This document shows positions 50,201-64,000 of a stretch of 64,000 nucleotides of DNA, in pieces. The position numbers were made by a program, and so were the translations under genes. Source of the stretch: Lycocorax pyrrhopterus obiensis (taxonomy: Eukaryota; Chordata; Aves; Passeriformes; Paradisaeidae); assembly GCA_014706295.1 (NCBI GenBank), contig JACSVZ010000008.1:22919659-22983658 (forward strand), read 5' to 3'. Each line of letters starts with the position of its first letter. Positions within the stretch are counted from its first letter, which is position 1. The notes under the pieces are model-generated. The model saw only the letters and a list, made by a program, of their open reading frames with translations. It had not been told where the DNA came from and did not search any database.

Positions 50201-50309
50201 TCACCCACAGAAATCCACAGCAGCATTACACTGTGTCTGTCTGCTCAGGGCTTTTTGTTTCTTTGGCCACGCTGCCTCCTCTCCTGAGAGCTCGTCATCC
50301 TCTTCAACT
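47231..50309. other. Intergenic, no gene recognised
   Basis: Three kilobases of unique sequence without a supported gene or repeat. A short AT-rich patch (GCCAATTAAGG, GGTTAATTACAG) at 48407-48448 could be another small regulatory site. Confidence 0.4.
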
Positions 50310-50700
50310 GCTAAACTCATCCTAAACAATTATTGTAAGAATTACATTCTTTCTAGCCTAGCTAATCTAAACTGGCCAATTCCCCCTTTCCAAAAAGTAT
50401 CTTACTATACTCTTGAAAGCATGTATATAAGATAGCAATAAAAAATCACCAAACAAGAGAAGATTTCATTTTAAAGCTGTAGGTTGATCAAATGCTGTTA
50501 ATTTGAAGCTATAGCAAACATTACTTTCCTCTTTCATTTGAAGTGGAAATAAGGCACACATTTTTAAACAGAAAGGGTAATTAACCACTGAATCTATTTA
50601 AGATAAGCTGTTCATTCTTTTCCAATGGAAATTTACAATTGGGATTGCTTTTCTTTCTCAAAGACTCTCTTTAGTACTTGAGTTTTTGGATTTGAGTCCA
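50310..50700. promoter_or_regulatory. Candidate conserved non-coding element
   Basis: Strongly AT-rich, non-repetitive block with AACAATTATTG near 50325, GTTAATTTG near 50497, GGTAATTAACC near 50576 and CCAATGGAAATTTACAATTGG near 50621. No coding potential. Confidence 0.4.
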
Positions 50701-51100
50701 GATTTCCTGAGAGAAGTTTTCCAGCTCATGCCCTGCAGGACAGCACTGTCCTAGTCCTAGAAATCTGGAATAAAGACCTTGATTCTTATCTTTAAAACAT
50801 CAAGGAGAAGGGGAAGGACTATCTAAGGAACATTGAGAAATAACCCACAAGGAGAACCTGTTTCTCATGGGAGCAGGCAGTATGTGTGTTGTTTGGGTAC
50901 ACACAGACACCTGGGACTGTGGGTACAGAAGGGGTCTCATTTGTGTGTGCTTACAGATTGTTAAAATCAAGCTGCATTCTGCGTTACAGACCAATCCAAA
51001 GCAATGGATGAAGCCTGTCACTGCAACTCCTCTTCCAAATCTATTATTGGATGGGAGGAAATAGTAGAGAGGGAACAGAAAAGGTTAAAGTGGCGTAAAG
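50701..51100. other. Intergenic, no gene recognised
   Basis: No supported feature. Confidence 0.4.
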
Positions 51101-51183
51101 AGATATATATTTTACATATTTTATATATATATGTATGTAAAATATATATTATATATGTGTGCACACACACACACATACATATG
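51101..51183. repeat. AT/GT-rich microsatellite with 16-bp perfect inverted repeat
   Basis: TA- and CA-rich run. Arms at 51103-51118 and 51134-51149 are exact reverse complements (left arm ATATATATTTTACATA) around a 15-nt TA-rich spacer, followed by an (AC)n tract to 51176. Confidence 0.8.
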
Positions 51184-51399
51184 AACACCAAAGCCTTGCC
51201 AAATAAAGCACGGGGCTGCTGGGAACTCTGTCACAAGGAGAGATGGAGATTGGAAGTGACAAGAATTCTGCTCCCAGCACTTCAGAAAAGCAGGAGCCTT
51301 CACAATCTCCAGTCCCCTGCTGGCTCCCAAGAATGGAGCCAGCAGGGAGAGAGATGTCGGGAGTGCAGGGGTTTGTTTGTTTTCTGACCACCCCTGGAG

Positions 51400-51660
51400 T
51401 CAGGATCTTAAAACTGCGGTGGCCTTTGTTTTAAAAGGGGCTGTTAAGTAAAACGGAAAGATCCAAGGCTGCTATCCAAGGAGCACTTTTAAGAGGAAGG
51501 TATTCTGAGGGCAAGGGTGCTTGCATTCTGATTCGGGCGAGCCGTAAGCATGGCAGCATCCCCAGCCATGGAACTGCATGGCAGTGCTGCGATATGTCAA
51601 TTACTCACTCATTATTGAACAGCAGGATTCTGATTAGCTTATAAAACAAATTTGTGCTTC
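51400..51660. promoter_or_regulatory. Candidate conserved non-coding element
   Basis: Mixed-composition non-repetitive block with GTTTTAAAAGG near 51428, GTCAATTACTCACTCATTATTG near 51596 and CTGATTAGCTTATAAAAC near 51631. Non-coding; conservation inferred. Confidence 0.4.
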
Positions 51661-51799
51661 TCCTACCAGGATCTTGCAACAGTACCCAGAAAAACACAAA
51701 ATCTTTGTATCTTTCCCCCTACACTTTTTTAATGGGCAGGACAGCTCCAGCTCTTCTCTATCAGTCACATCCACTCTCTGGCTTACAGGGCAGTCTCAT

Positions 51800-51880
51800 C
51801 TGCCCCAGCCAGAGGCCATTAACTATGAATGGAGAGAGTGTTAATTAAAAAGTATGCTGTGGTTTTAGGAATAAGTGGTT
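51800..51880. promoter_or_regulatory. Candidate conserved element, small
   Basis: Holds GGCCATTAACTATGAATGG and GTGTTAATTAAAAAG, similar in style to the block ending at 51660 and perhaps part of it. Confidence 0.3.
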
Positions 51881-53960
<2,080 letters not shown>

Positions 53961-56900
53961 TTTATTAAATGCACATATTGCCCTTTCCCAGTGAATTAAG
54001 GAAAATAACCCACAAAAGGCAGATCTAAAATCATGTTAAAGGAAGCTAACAAAGTTAGGCAAGAGCCCAACCCAGAGAGGTGCTTCCCATTGGAGCCGGG
54101 ATGCCAAAAAACTCAGAACCAAGCCTGGAGCTCTGCTCAGACTGAGGAAGGGACATGTGGAAGGGGCAGATACACATACCTGGGAGTGGAGAAATGTGCA
54201 TGATACTCTCCAGCTTTTTCAGTGTTCAAAAAAAATTTAAGAAAAAGAAAAAAGGATCCTTTGGAGCAGGAGCAGGTGTTGGGTAGGTAGAGCATGGTGG
54301 TCCAAGTCAGCTTCCAGTTTAGAAACAAGTGTAAAGCATTTCAGTGTTTCTGATGATCACAGACTTCTCAACTTGTCACCTGAATCCTTCCGTTCCAACA
54401 GCGGATGTGTCTGTCCTTGAATGTTAACAGGGAGTAGAGGGAGCTGCTCCAGAGGAGACAGCTGTAGAAGTTATCTCACTGCAAACCCCTTCATGCCATT
54501 TTCTATTTGCATATTTGAAAGCAAGCTGTTTTCCTCTGAGGACGAGAAATATTTGCAGCAAAACTGTGCCCTATTGCAAAGGAGTCACATGCAGGAGATG
54601 GTGTGGCCACAACAGATTGTCCCACACCTCCAGTACTTTCCATCCCATAATCCAAGGTGGAAGGCCAGCATGAGCTTCCTACTTGTGGGAGAAGTGCCGA
54701 TCTCTACGCAGCAGAGGTATTTATTTCAAAGCGATGTGCAACACTTAAAGCCCACAGACACTTCCAGCCCTTTTTTATCTCCTTTCAGCAGGCATGTTCT
54801 AGTTATTTTCATTATAAACTCTGCAATTACTCCAATCTGGTTGAGGGATTATCCATCCTGTTCATGCTGAAACCTCTTTCTCACATGCACTCTTGCACAC
54901 TCACACACACATGCACACATATCCTATGGGAAGGGAAGGGAGTTTGAAAAAGCCACTTTCTTCTGACATTGGGAGATCTACTTACCAGATTGCTCCTCCC
55001 TGGGTGCACAATATACACCACCAAATGTCAGGCTGTGGCAGTTTCAAGTTCAAGTTAGATCAGTTAACTTCAGTTTCCTTCTTAGCTATCAGAAAATTTG
55101 TACAACTCAGGGAGTGGGGTAGGAATCCTCACCCTTCTGCAGTCCTGTTTGAAGTACCCACACACAATCCCTTCTTGAGGGTGACACACCTTTCTTACCA
55201 TGTGCCAAAAATGGATTTCAGCAGTTGCTTGCTAAATGTACCTTAAACAGCTCTATACAGCAGAGTACAAAGTATGGTACCATACTTTGAAGACCCAACA
55301 GAAGAGCAGCACAGAGAAGCAGGGCTATGACAACCAAGGACAATTCACAATGGTGGTGTCTCTTGTGTTTGGCCAGCCAGTCTGCCAGTTTTCCCAAGTT
55401 CTCTCAACTAGCAAAAATACAACACATCCTTATAGGTGTTGGCCACAAAGATGTAATTAAAATATTAGGAAGTTCTGCAGCCTTCAGCAGCTGAAGTAAC
55501 AGATCATAGTTTTCTACAGTAACAGAAATGGAAAAGATAGAGGAAGACCAAACTGGGGAAAATAATTATTAACTCTTCACCCAAGGTCATACAAACCCCT
55601 GCTGATATGCAGCTATGCTGCAGACCTTTTAATACCTGAACTTAGAGGGATAGTGTTCAAATAGTATTAAGACTCAGAACTTGAATTCAACAAAGTTTGG
55701 GATGTAAACTTTTACTCTCTCTGCTCCCTTGTCTCTTTGGCTTTGGGACTGCCATATTCATGATATGTAGAGCTGTCTGAAAGCCAAAACAGCCTTCCTG
55801 GACTTAAAAAGTAGTGCCAAAATTAGTTGTGGATAAACATTGTGACTCAGAACTCATTTATGACTCTGCAGAGGTAAGCCACTCTGTCACTGTTACCTGA
55901 ACAGAGTTGTTAACCTGTTTGACTCTTTTATAGTAATAGTTCAAACAGAAAAGAGGAGTGTCATCACATGTTCTGAGATGCTCAACACTGCTGCCCACAT
56001 GCTTCAGGAAACACACTAGGTACTCCCCAAGAACCAGCTTTGCCTTCCTCCCTAACTTCATTGCCTTCTTGTCTGTCTTAGCTGTCACCTAAATTATTCA
56101 AGCCCTCTGGACTGCTCTTTGGGGACTCTTGGACCAGCTCCTTGCTAGATTTCACTGGTGGAAAAAGCACATCCCAAGAAATTAGAAACAATGCAACTGC
56201 TTCCCCAGCAAAGTGAAGTTGATGAGAAAAGCTTATAAAAAAATCCCATCTGCCAAATTCAGAGGGTGTTAACAAACCCCTTCAGCCCAGAGACAAAGGA
56301 CCTCGATTTCCTACTGTGGGATTGGAGCAACTCCCCACTAAAGCAGTGGAGATCATTCCAGACCTACAGCAGAAAATCTGGGCCTAAACCTGGAATGGCC
56401 AGGGACTGATTTACAGAGTCTTTCCTGATCTAAATGCAGGCCAGCTGCAATTCGTTCCAGCTCTGTGAAGAGAGCTGTTTACCCCCAGACCTCTGTCCAG
56501 TTCAGAGACATGCAGAATTGTTTCTTATGTACTTCCTCTTCAGGGCTATTTTTGTCTTCTAAACAATGACAATTTGCAGAAATTTCAGCCAGAAAGCAAA
56601 GACCCATTTCAGCTATCAGCAAAAGGACTAATCAGCCTGTGTCCCTAAACCACAATGCAGTACACAGGTTAGAGAAGCAGACCAAAAACTCCTCAATCCC
56701 TTCCAGCAAAGCCAGCCCCAGAAATGCTGCAGAACTGGCCTGGAGTCACTACTAAATGCAATGACTGTCCTCATGGCCACACTCATTTTACTCAACCACC
56801 ATCTCCAGGGTGTGCATTTGCTCATTCAAGTGAGGCAAAGTCTTATTGTCATGGCCAGAATATTTGTGTAGTGTCTCCACTCTAGGGTGGCTCTTGAGAG

Positions 56901-59004
56901 CTCCACAAAGTTTTTAACAGCTCCTTCTTCCAGTACCCAGCTACACCCTCTCTGAGGGGAGAAGGAATGGAAAGACAGGAGCAATGTCCACCTTTCCTTC
57001 TCACCCCAGCCTCAAACTTTCTCCAATTTACAGAAATATTCATAAGCCATCAGCAACGTACTGTCTTCAGGGAGAACAGCAGGAGGAAGATGGTACAGAC
57101 AATCCCTTTGCTAGTGAAATACTGTCCTGGCCCAACACTTCACCTGGGGTGGGGGTGGACAGGATCTCAGCCCCAGTCCATCATGCTTGGGACTTTGGCA
57201 GGAGAGAGTTTAACTTTTCATCGGCTAGCATTCCCCAGCCAAGCAGATGTTAAGGGGAGACTACAATACACATCCAGCTTCCAAAGGGTTAGCATAGCAG
57301 GCAGGAGAGGAAAGAGATGGATTTGGCTCATAATAGTCAAATTTCAAGGGTCCTCTCTCCACAAAAAAATAAGTCTGCAGTGAGAACAGCCAAAAGCCGC
57401 AGGGAAGCTGGGGTTGGGGGGGTGATGGTCTGGCTGTTATAAGTGTTTCTGTTGCTCTTCAGAGCTGAATGCTTTTTCAAAGGCCTAGCAATGGATATTG
57501 ATTTCAGCCTGAGAGTAGCAGCCTCCTCCCCACCCACCCTCCCACCCACCCTGAAGTGACTCTCAGCAGGATGCACTGTGGCTGTAAGTCTTCTGCTTAA
57601 CAGCAAAGCAACACATTCTGGCAACATCTTAAATATATTCATAGGACATTGGTGACTGGGCTTGGAGGGAAACCAAATGGGGTAAAGGGAAGAGTGAACA
57701 TGAAGAGGGGAATGAGGGAAGAAAGGGATGGGAAGGTTTAAAAATGTTAACTGTTCATGAAAGATAAAAGTCATCTTCTGATATAGCAGCACTTTAGCAG
57801 TCAGCCACGCTGAGTAGACCCTGTCTGAGATCAACCGCATGCCAACTTTGTTCCAGAAACAAGTCTGAGAGCCTCTCTCTTCAGCAAGTATTGGTTACGT
57901 GGATAGTTCTTTTGTCCTGGCATTTAAATACTGCAGCTTAAATGAGTCCTGGGAACAAAAAACAGAACAAACCAAACAAACCCCATTCATACTAAGCCTT
58001 TTAATGATTTAAAATAACATCTGATTGACCAGAGTGTTTGAGAAAATCAAGAACTGACAGGTCCACAGCATCACTGTACAGTTACCGAAAAGGATACAGG
58101 ATGTGCCCCATGACAGAGCATTTTCATGGGAAAATGTCACTGTGGACACCCCTTTGCAGAAGCCTGTCAGCTCTTCTGCCATTCTTCTCTCTTATGTTTA
58201 CTGCTCTTAACAGTAATTGTGCATGTACCCACCCACGCAGGCAATCATGTTATCCCACTTCACTCTATGCATCAAATTCACTCTACAACTGACCCAAACA
58301 TATGAAACATTTTGTCCTCCCCCCACTGTGCTGGCCAAGACAAAAGGTGATGAGCAAACCAACCAGGCTCTGATATGAGTAATTTAACATCCATGCTATG
58401 CGAGAGAGAACAAGGGCTAGGCCCTATCAGTAAATTATTCTGCGCATTGATGCATCTCAATTTAATTTGCCTGGGCTTGTGCTTGTGCCTCAACGTCTCC
58501 TTCCCTAGCCAAACTGTAATCTTGAATCAGCTTGCTGCAGAGTGAGGAGAATGGTCATCACTTCAGAGGGAGGTTCTTGGCAAAACCCTCCTGCCTGGTG
58601 ACAACTGCCCAGGGTCAGGCCATCTGCATTCTCTTGTTAGGCAGCAGCTGCTCTACTCGCTCTGTAGAAACCCTTCTTCCTTCTGGACAGCAGTATAACT
58701 GATTTAATTATTGATGATGATGGACAGAGGAGGAGGAGTTCTTCAGGGGGAGTCACAGGCACCACATGTCACAAATCCTAAAATAAAGTCCCTATTCTAA
58801 GGTATCAGAACCATTCTCGTCCTTTTACAGGACACTGTAATTACTGTATAACCAAGATGCGAAACGCTGATAGACCCAGCCAGTTATTCAAGCAGCAGGC
58901 TCACACTACATCCAGTGTCACCTTTGAGCCTCACCATATTTTTTAAAGTTTTTTATTTCTTTATTTTTTTACCTGTGCGAGTGTGAGGTACAGTGTAGTG
59001 TTAT
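53961..59004 (-). other. BTRC: Probable BTRC 3'UTR
   Basis: Non-coding sequence downstream of the BTRC stop, with a minus-strand AATAAA at 53961-53966 as one possible 3' end. This would give a 3'UTR of about 5 kb; BTRC is known for a long 3'UTR. Earlier minus-strand AATAAA hexamers lie only about 25-55 nt past the stop (T-rich plus strand at 58950-58972) and could give a short isoform. No coding exon or interspersed repeat recognised. It contains the palindrome at 55268-55289. Confidence 0.4.
55268..55289. repeat. 22-bp perfect palindrome
   Basis: Two 11-nt halves, CAAAGTATGGT and its exact reverse complement, abut without spacer. It lies in the presumed BTRC 3'UTR; RNA could fold it only as a short stem-loop, while DNA could bind a dimeric protein. 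Confidence 0.9.
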
Positions 59005-62000
59005 TTATCTGGAGATGTAGGTGTATGTTCTGGACGGGGAACGAGTGGATTCTGCCTGGGCAGCTGGGTCATTCAGAAAATCCCAGATGAGGATGGTGTC
59101 ATCATGTGAGCTGCTGACGATCTGGAACTCATCAAACTGAAGTCGAAAGACTCTTCCAGAATGCTCCTGAAATGCCAGAGGGAGACACAGCATGTTACTT
59201 TGCAAACTAGCTGGCACCTGGGATGGAGCAGGGAAGATGAACTTGGGCTTGATTTTAGTGTTATATTAATTTCTCAGTAAACCCCACATGACACACTGCA
59301 TCGCCATCACAAATCATAAATTAAACCCTCTCTCAAGGAAAAGGGTTTGCCATACCTGAGTACTTGACTTGCAGGAAGTTTACATTACAGTTGTCCCACT
59401 ACTCCTTAAATCCCAATATTAGACACACACTGTGCAGAACAAACCAAACTCCCTCCACCACATAATTCCATCTGGTGAGGCTGACAGGTGCACTGTCTTC
59501 CTTATTTCATGGCAAAACTCCTTCCTGAAATTACAGCATTCCCAGGTGCAGTAGGTTACAGGGGAAGAGATGAGAACTTCGCATTCAAGACTTGGTATCA
59601 TTGCCATTGCTGAAGAGGAAACAGCTTAACCCTGGAGGACACTAAGGAGCCTGTTCTAAAGTCCAGTGACACAGTAGTAATTCCTCCTAAGCAGTTCTAA
59701 AAATATGATCTAGAAAGGGCATTCTTTATAGGCAGTTTGCATTCTGCTCCGAGGCTGAGTGGAAATGGCATGACAATTTGGCAAGAGTTCAGACCGTAAT
59801 TAACAGGAGGCAATGGCAGGATCCTGGATATCACAGAGCAAATCCACTCCGCTTTCCTTTTTGTGCTGCCTAATTTCTCTTGGTGCTCACAACACTCCAA
59901 GAGCAGTAGCCTCCTTCTCAGTCATCAGGGAACAGAAACTGGCAGCGAGGGTGAGCCCTATCTCTTCCATGAACACACATTTCTCTTTAGCGCTCACGCA
60001 TTGTAAGGGGCTTCTGAGGGTCAGGAAAAAAACATGTCTTAAAATACTCTCATACTGAAACTACAGGTTTCTCAAACATTTAGGCAAAAGAGAATTGCTA
60101 GTTACTGAATGGAAAGCCTTTGTCTCATAGCACAAGACTACAAAAATACAGCTCAATTTACAAAGCACAACAGCTGCTTTAAAGTGAATTTCTGAATCTT
60201 TAAATCAAAATTATCTGAAAACAAATGCACACATAAGCCAGATTCTAAGATAAATTTTTTAGAATTTCTAATCAATGGAACCTTTTTGATCTTCTAACTA
60301 TAACTTGAATTTGTCTTATAAACACCTTATGAGTTTTTGTGTTCCCACCTATTCTTAAGGGAAGCGTTTTTCCAGATTTTGTGTTGTAGCAGTAAAGAAG
60401 TTCTTCCAAAAAGTATCATTACAACAGTCAGATCCAATGACAGATTACTCACAGAGATGGAGGGAGAGAGAGAGAGAAGTACTTTCAAAAGCTGTTTTCA
60501 AAACTCCCTTTTGGATCCCAGTCACTGTGGACTAGAAAGGCTGCCCTACCTGGACTGTTTAGGTCATAAGGAAAGCTGAACTGTGAGCTCATTCTGTTCA
60601 TGGAAAGCTTCTGTCAAATTCATGTGGCCACTGTTCCAGCTAACGGAAGACAAAACTGGAAGGGACCTGGCATGCAGCGAACATTTGTTATCTGTGCACT
60701 TTCCTCCTACTGTTTGAAAATTGAACACAAGCAGCAGGAGACTCATGATGTTCATTGTGCAGCCAGGTTTAATTTTGGAGGACGAGGGAAGAGGAAAAAA
60801 AATCCAAACCATGGGTAAGCGGGTATAAGGACACCCTGTTGTCATTGAAGTCCTAAAAGCACTGCAACAGCTTCCTCTGCTCCCCACCCAGCTTTTGGCC
60901 CCCTCCATTGCTATCAAACTGGGATTTATGAGTATCCATGTGTTGAGATTCCTACAGTGTTTCCATCCCACCGTTTCTGATTTATAATATAATTAGCTGG
61001 GGCACTTCGGCTGTCCACTGCTGGAAAATGCAGAGGAAATCACACCAGTTAAATTAAGTCTTCAGGTTACTAGGCGCACATTCGTCTCAGGCTGGAGCAG
61101 AAACACTGCTAATACCAAGCTTAAGTCTTAGACTCCCAAGATATGAGCTCATGGGCACAGAGTTGTTCCATAGCTTGGAACTGGGTGACCAATGACAAAG
61201 CGTATTTCTGGATTTCAGCCACGAAATCTATTTGCACTTTGCACTGAAACTATTTGCACTTCTATTTGGCTAACAAGAGTGTTTTTCAACATAGTACCTG
61301 TGGGTATCCAAAGCTCTCATGGACTCGTACCCTGCAGCTGATGGTCCAAATACATGATTGAAAAAGGTAGCATGGCTTAATGATCTTACTACCTGAGCTG
61401 AGTCCTAGTAACCTCACAGCCTGCACCAAATGTGATGTAAAGTACTTCAGTGGAATCTACAACAACAGGAGCAATTCAGGTGGTTGATGAGCGTGCAGAA
61501 GGTCAGCCAGCACAGCTCAGCTGGTGAGAGGCAACCACACTTTTGGAGAATCAGACAGCCTTGGTACGATCCTGTTTTAGAGCACAGACTACAGTCACAT
61601 GCCACAGCAGGAAAAGGTCTAACATATACCAACCCAAACACTGCCCAAACACTTCCAAGCTAAGAAATAAAAACATATAGTACTTCTTTTTCAATGAGAT
61701 TTTGGTACTGGTTGAAATCTTACTTTATCCCCAGCAACGGGCCATTTTTTCGGGTTGAATGTGGTGGAGGAACACTTACAGGAACCATCCCAAGGCCTTG
61801 GCTAACCTGGCATTCTTCTCACAACTTTCCCACATTATTGTAAGAACAAGAAGAGCCATTGTTAAACATGACTGTGAATGTTGTTAACACTCACACAATA
61901 ACATTTTAACCACACCATCACGGACCTGCACTAGAAAGCAATGGACAGCATGAAAAAAGCAGCTGCTGTCTGAGCATAAGGCAATTTCACTGTCTGTTTC

Positions 62001-63272
62001 AGTCCTTACCTGCTTTTTATTTAAACACCCAAAACGCAATCCCAAGGGTGTTTTCGTTCCCATCCCTCAAATTTGGAATGCAGTATTTTTAAGACATTTC
62101 ATGTCAACAATTCAGAGAACTTACTACTGCATCATCAGGTACACACAGGTTAATGTAAACCCATTGGCCCATGGATTCCAAAGATGAGTTCAAAAATGGC
62201 TTCAGTTATTAACTTCAAATCACAGAATAAAACTGTTAAGAAGTCCAGAGTGGAGCAAAAAGTCCAGAGATTCTAACTTTTAATGCTTGCAATTAATAGC
62301 TTGCAAAATTAGAAAAAAGTTAGACACCCAAAAAAGCCAGACCCCTAGAAATTATTTCAAGATCCTGCAGACTGGGGCTAAACTGACTTGAGTTTTCACA
62401 GCTCAAGATAGCCCTGAACAAGCACACTTTTTTCAACACCTCTATCAAAAGCTCTTACCACAAGTGTTCGCAAGCAGAGGGTCCCTGCTGGAGCACGGGG
62501 ATCCAAAGCAGCCACAAGATCCCATACTTTAATTTTCCTAGTGGTGAAAAAATAGACAAGCACCATGGCTCTGTTAAAGAGAAAAGAGCAAGTACCCACA
62601 GAAAAAAAAAAACCTGTTAGTACAACTTCACTAATGCACCAGTTTAAGGAAAACTACAGCAATCCTTCTGCTCTTGAGACGTGGTTCTTGCATTTCCCCT
62701 TTGTAAAGCTTATAGAACTTAATGGGAGGGAAAAATATGCTGTCAACAAAGTAAAACATAAAAAGCAGGTGGTAATAACTAACAGAAACACATGGGAGTG
62801 CAGGCATCTAGTCTGTAATGGCAAATGGTCCTGCAGACATAACCACAGATGGGAAAGATTGTTCTTACAAGTGGTTGAGCTGGAAGAGGGTTAGGGTTAG
62901 GTTGAGTCGGTCAGATTGAGTTGGTCAGATATTCTTACAAGCAAAAGAACTAGACCACACACGTCAGATCACATGGACTTACTTCGAAAGAAGAACGAAA
63001 GCTATGCTCTGTAGCATGGTCCTCATTTACTGGCCATGAAAAGGTCCTCTTAGTATGACAGACAGAGAGTCTGATATTTATACAGAAGATGCACAAAGTG
63101 GGATGGGAGACACTGAGACAGACAGAAAGATGCAAAGTATTGACTGTACTGATAACCTCACCCATCGTATGCCCCACTGACTATCCTCTTGTTATCAAAG
63201 CGTATGCATCTCACCAACTCTTCATGGCCTTCCAGTACTCGTAAACATGCCCCACACTCAATATCCCACAGC
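59005..63272 (-). CDS. BTRC: BTRC (beta-TrCP1), last three coding exons, 5' partial
   Basis: Substrate receptor of the SCF-betaTrCP ubiquitin ligase, which recognises phosphodegrons in proteins such as beta-catenin and IkappaB through its seven-blade WD40 propeller. Exons in transcript order: 63272-63162, 62537-62459 and 59166-59005, with GT-AG junctions and consistent phases. They encode the final three blades: [35 protein letters not shown] and [20 protein letters not shown]. The tail, from LNDPAAQAE to TYTYISR, distinguishes BTRC from its paralogue FBXW11. Degron-contact residues corresponding to human R474, Y488 and R521 are all present. The only difference I notice from human in this part is Ser-Thr for Pro-Pro in the tail (ESTRSPSR). 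The F-box and upstream blades lie right of the window. Introns 62538-63161 and 59167-62458 contain nothing recognisable. Confidence 0.97.
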
Positions 63273-64000
63273 CTGGAAGAGAGCACAAAGAAGCATTAAG
63301 AATTTTTTAATACCATAGCATTGCAATGAAACATTTGGTCTTTGCTTGCAGTTAATGGAAACTTGGAAATAAAGGTTATGATGGAACAACAAAGAAGAAA
63401 CAAACTACACTCATCACTCCTTTTCCCACAGTTAAATGGATGCATGAGTTTCCACATGACCCTCTGATGTTACAGTAAAGGGAGATGAGTCACAAACCAG
63501 TTGTGTCTAGTATCCACCGCTCTAGTAACGCAGGATATCTCCCAGTCATCTTCACAGTAAGCCTCACTTTATTTTACTGAGGTTCATTTTTCATAAAAGT
63601 GTCGTGCCTTGGTTTTAAGATATTAAAAGAGGGAGACTTACCAACCCTCTTGGCAGCTTGTTTCAATTGATATGATCACCTTTACAGGGCATGAGCCCCT
63701 TTCTGTGCCCCTACATGCCCATTTCTGATTTGGAGACTACCATCAAGACAAATTAAGTCATCAATATAGTGGTGAGAGGTACAAGAATTAACAAGACCTT
63801 TTCCTTTGTCATTTCTCCCCCAGAAGGTAAGTTTAATCTGTAATCTAGGCACCTTACGCATAAGCTAAAATGGATGCTCTGTGTTTATTATTTTGTAATG
63901 CATTTTCTTCTTGCTCTCAAATAACTCCTGAGGCTCTCTGTGAACTGTTTCTAATAATACAGTATTTTAAAAAGGTTCTGGCACCCAAACCAGTACACAG
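63273..64000 (-). other. BTRC: BTRC intron (partial)
   Basis: Non-coding sequence beyond the acceptor of exon 63272-63162; no further WD40 exon is seen before the window ends. Confidence 0.7.

Noticed and set aside
62887..62902. Telomere-like GGGTTAGGGTTAGG
   Set aside because: Only two units, expected by chance; not an interstitial telomeric array.

Overview
This is vertebrate nuclear DNA, almost certainly from a bird. It has intron-containing genes with GT-AG junctions, CpG-rich promoters and compact introns. The only interspersed repeats I recognise are two CR1-type LINE fragments. The gene order FBXW4 - DPCD - POLL - (sugar transporter) - BTRC matches, in reverse orientation, the human 10q24.32 block LBX1-BTRC-POLL-DPCD-FBXW4-FGF8. 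The exception is the transporter, which I do not know in the mammalian interval.

Layout: 1-1632 holds the last three coding exons of FBXW4 (+). DPCD (-) fills 4003-11092 with six coding exons and a complete 203-aa product, converging tail to tail on FBXW4. A CpG-rich bidirectional promoter (about 10,900-11,450) separates DPCD from POLL (+). POLL has eight coding exons between 12,552 and 21,413 and encodes an intact 576-aa DNA polymerase lambda. Region 22,800-39,100 has no recognisable gene. It contains an antisense CR1 fragment and several AT-rich, homeodomain-site-rich islands that look like conserved non-coding elements. A class II facilitative sugar transporter of the GLUT/SLC2A family (-) occupies 39,420 to about 46,556. 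Its 502-aa transmembrane body is secure, but its first exons are uncertain; it looks most like SLC2A15/GLUT9. Region 46,600 to about 53,900 is again gene-free with enhancer-like islands. From 63,272 down to 59,005 lie the last three coding exons of BTRC (-), followed by a probable 3'UTR of about 5 kb.

The genes do not form a pathway. FBXW4 and BTRC are F-box/WD40 substrate receptors of SCF ubiquitin ligases, POLL is a DNA repair polymerase, DPCD is a cilium-related protein and the transporter moves hexoses or a related small solute. In mammals the whole interval lies in the FGF8/LBX1 regulatory landscape (split hand/foot SHFM3 region), so the non-coding islands are candidate developmental enhancers.

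I found no mobile operon, CRISPR, phage or other novel multi-gene system. The items most worth checking are the transporter and its altered binding-site residues, an RFX X-box and ETS palindromes in the DPCD/POLL promoter, a 22-bp perfect palindrome in the BTRC 3'UTR, and the non-coding islands. Coordinates come from reading exons and splice sites by eye; exon lengths were checked for reading-frame continuity.
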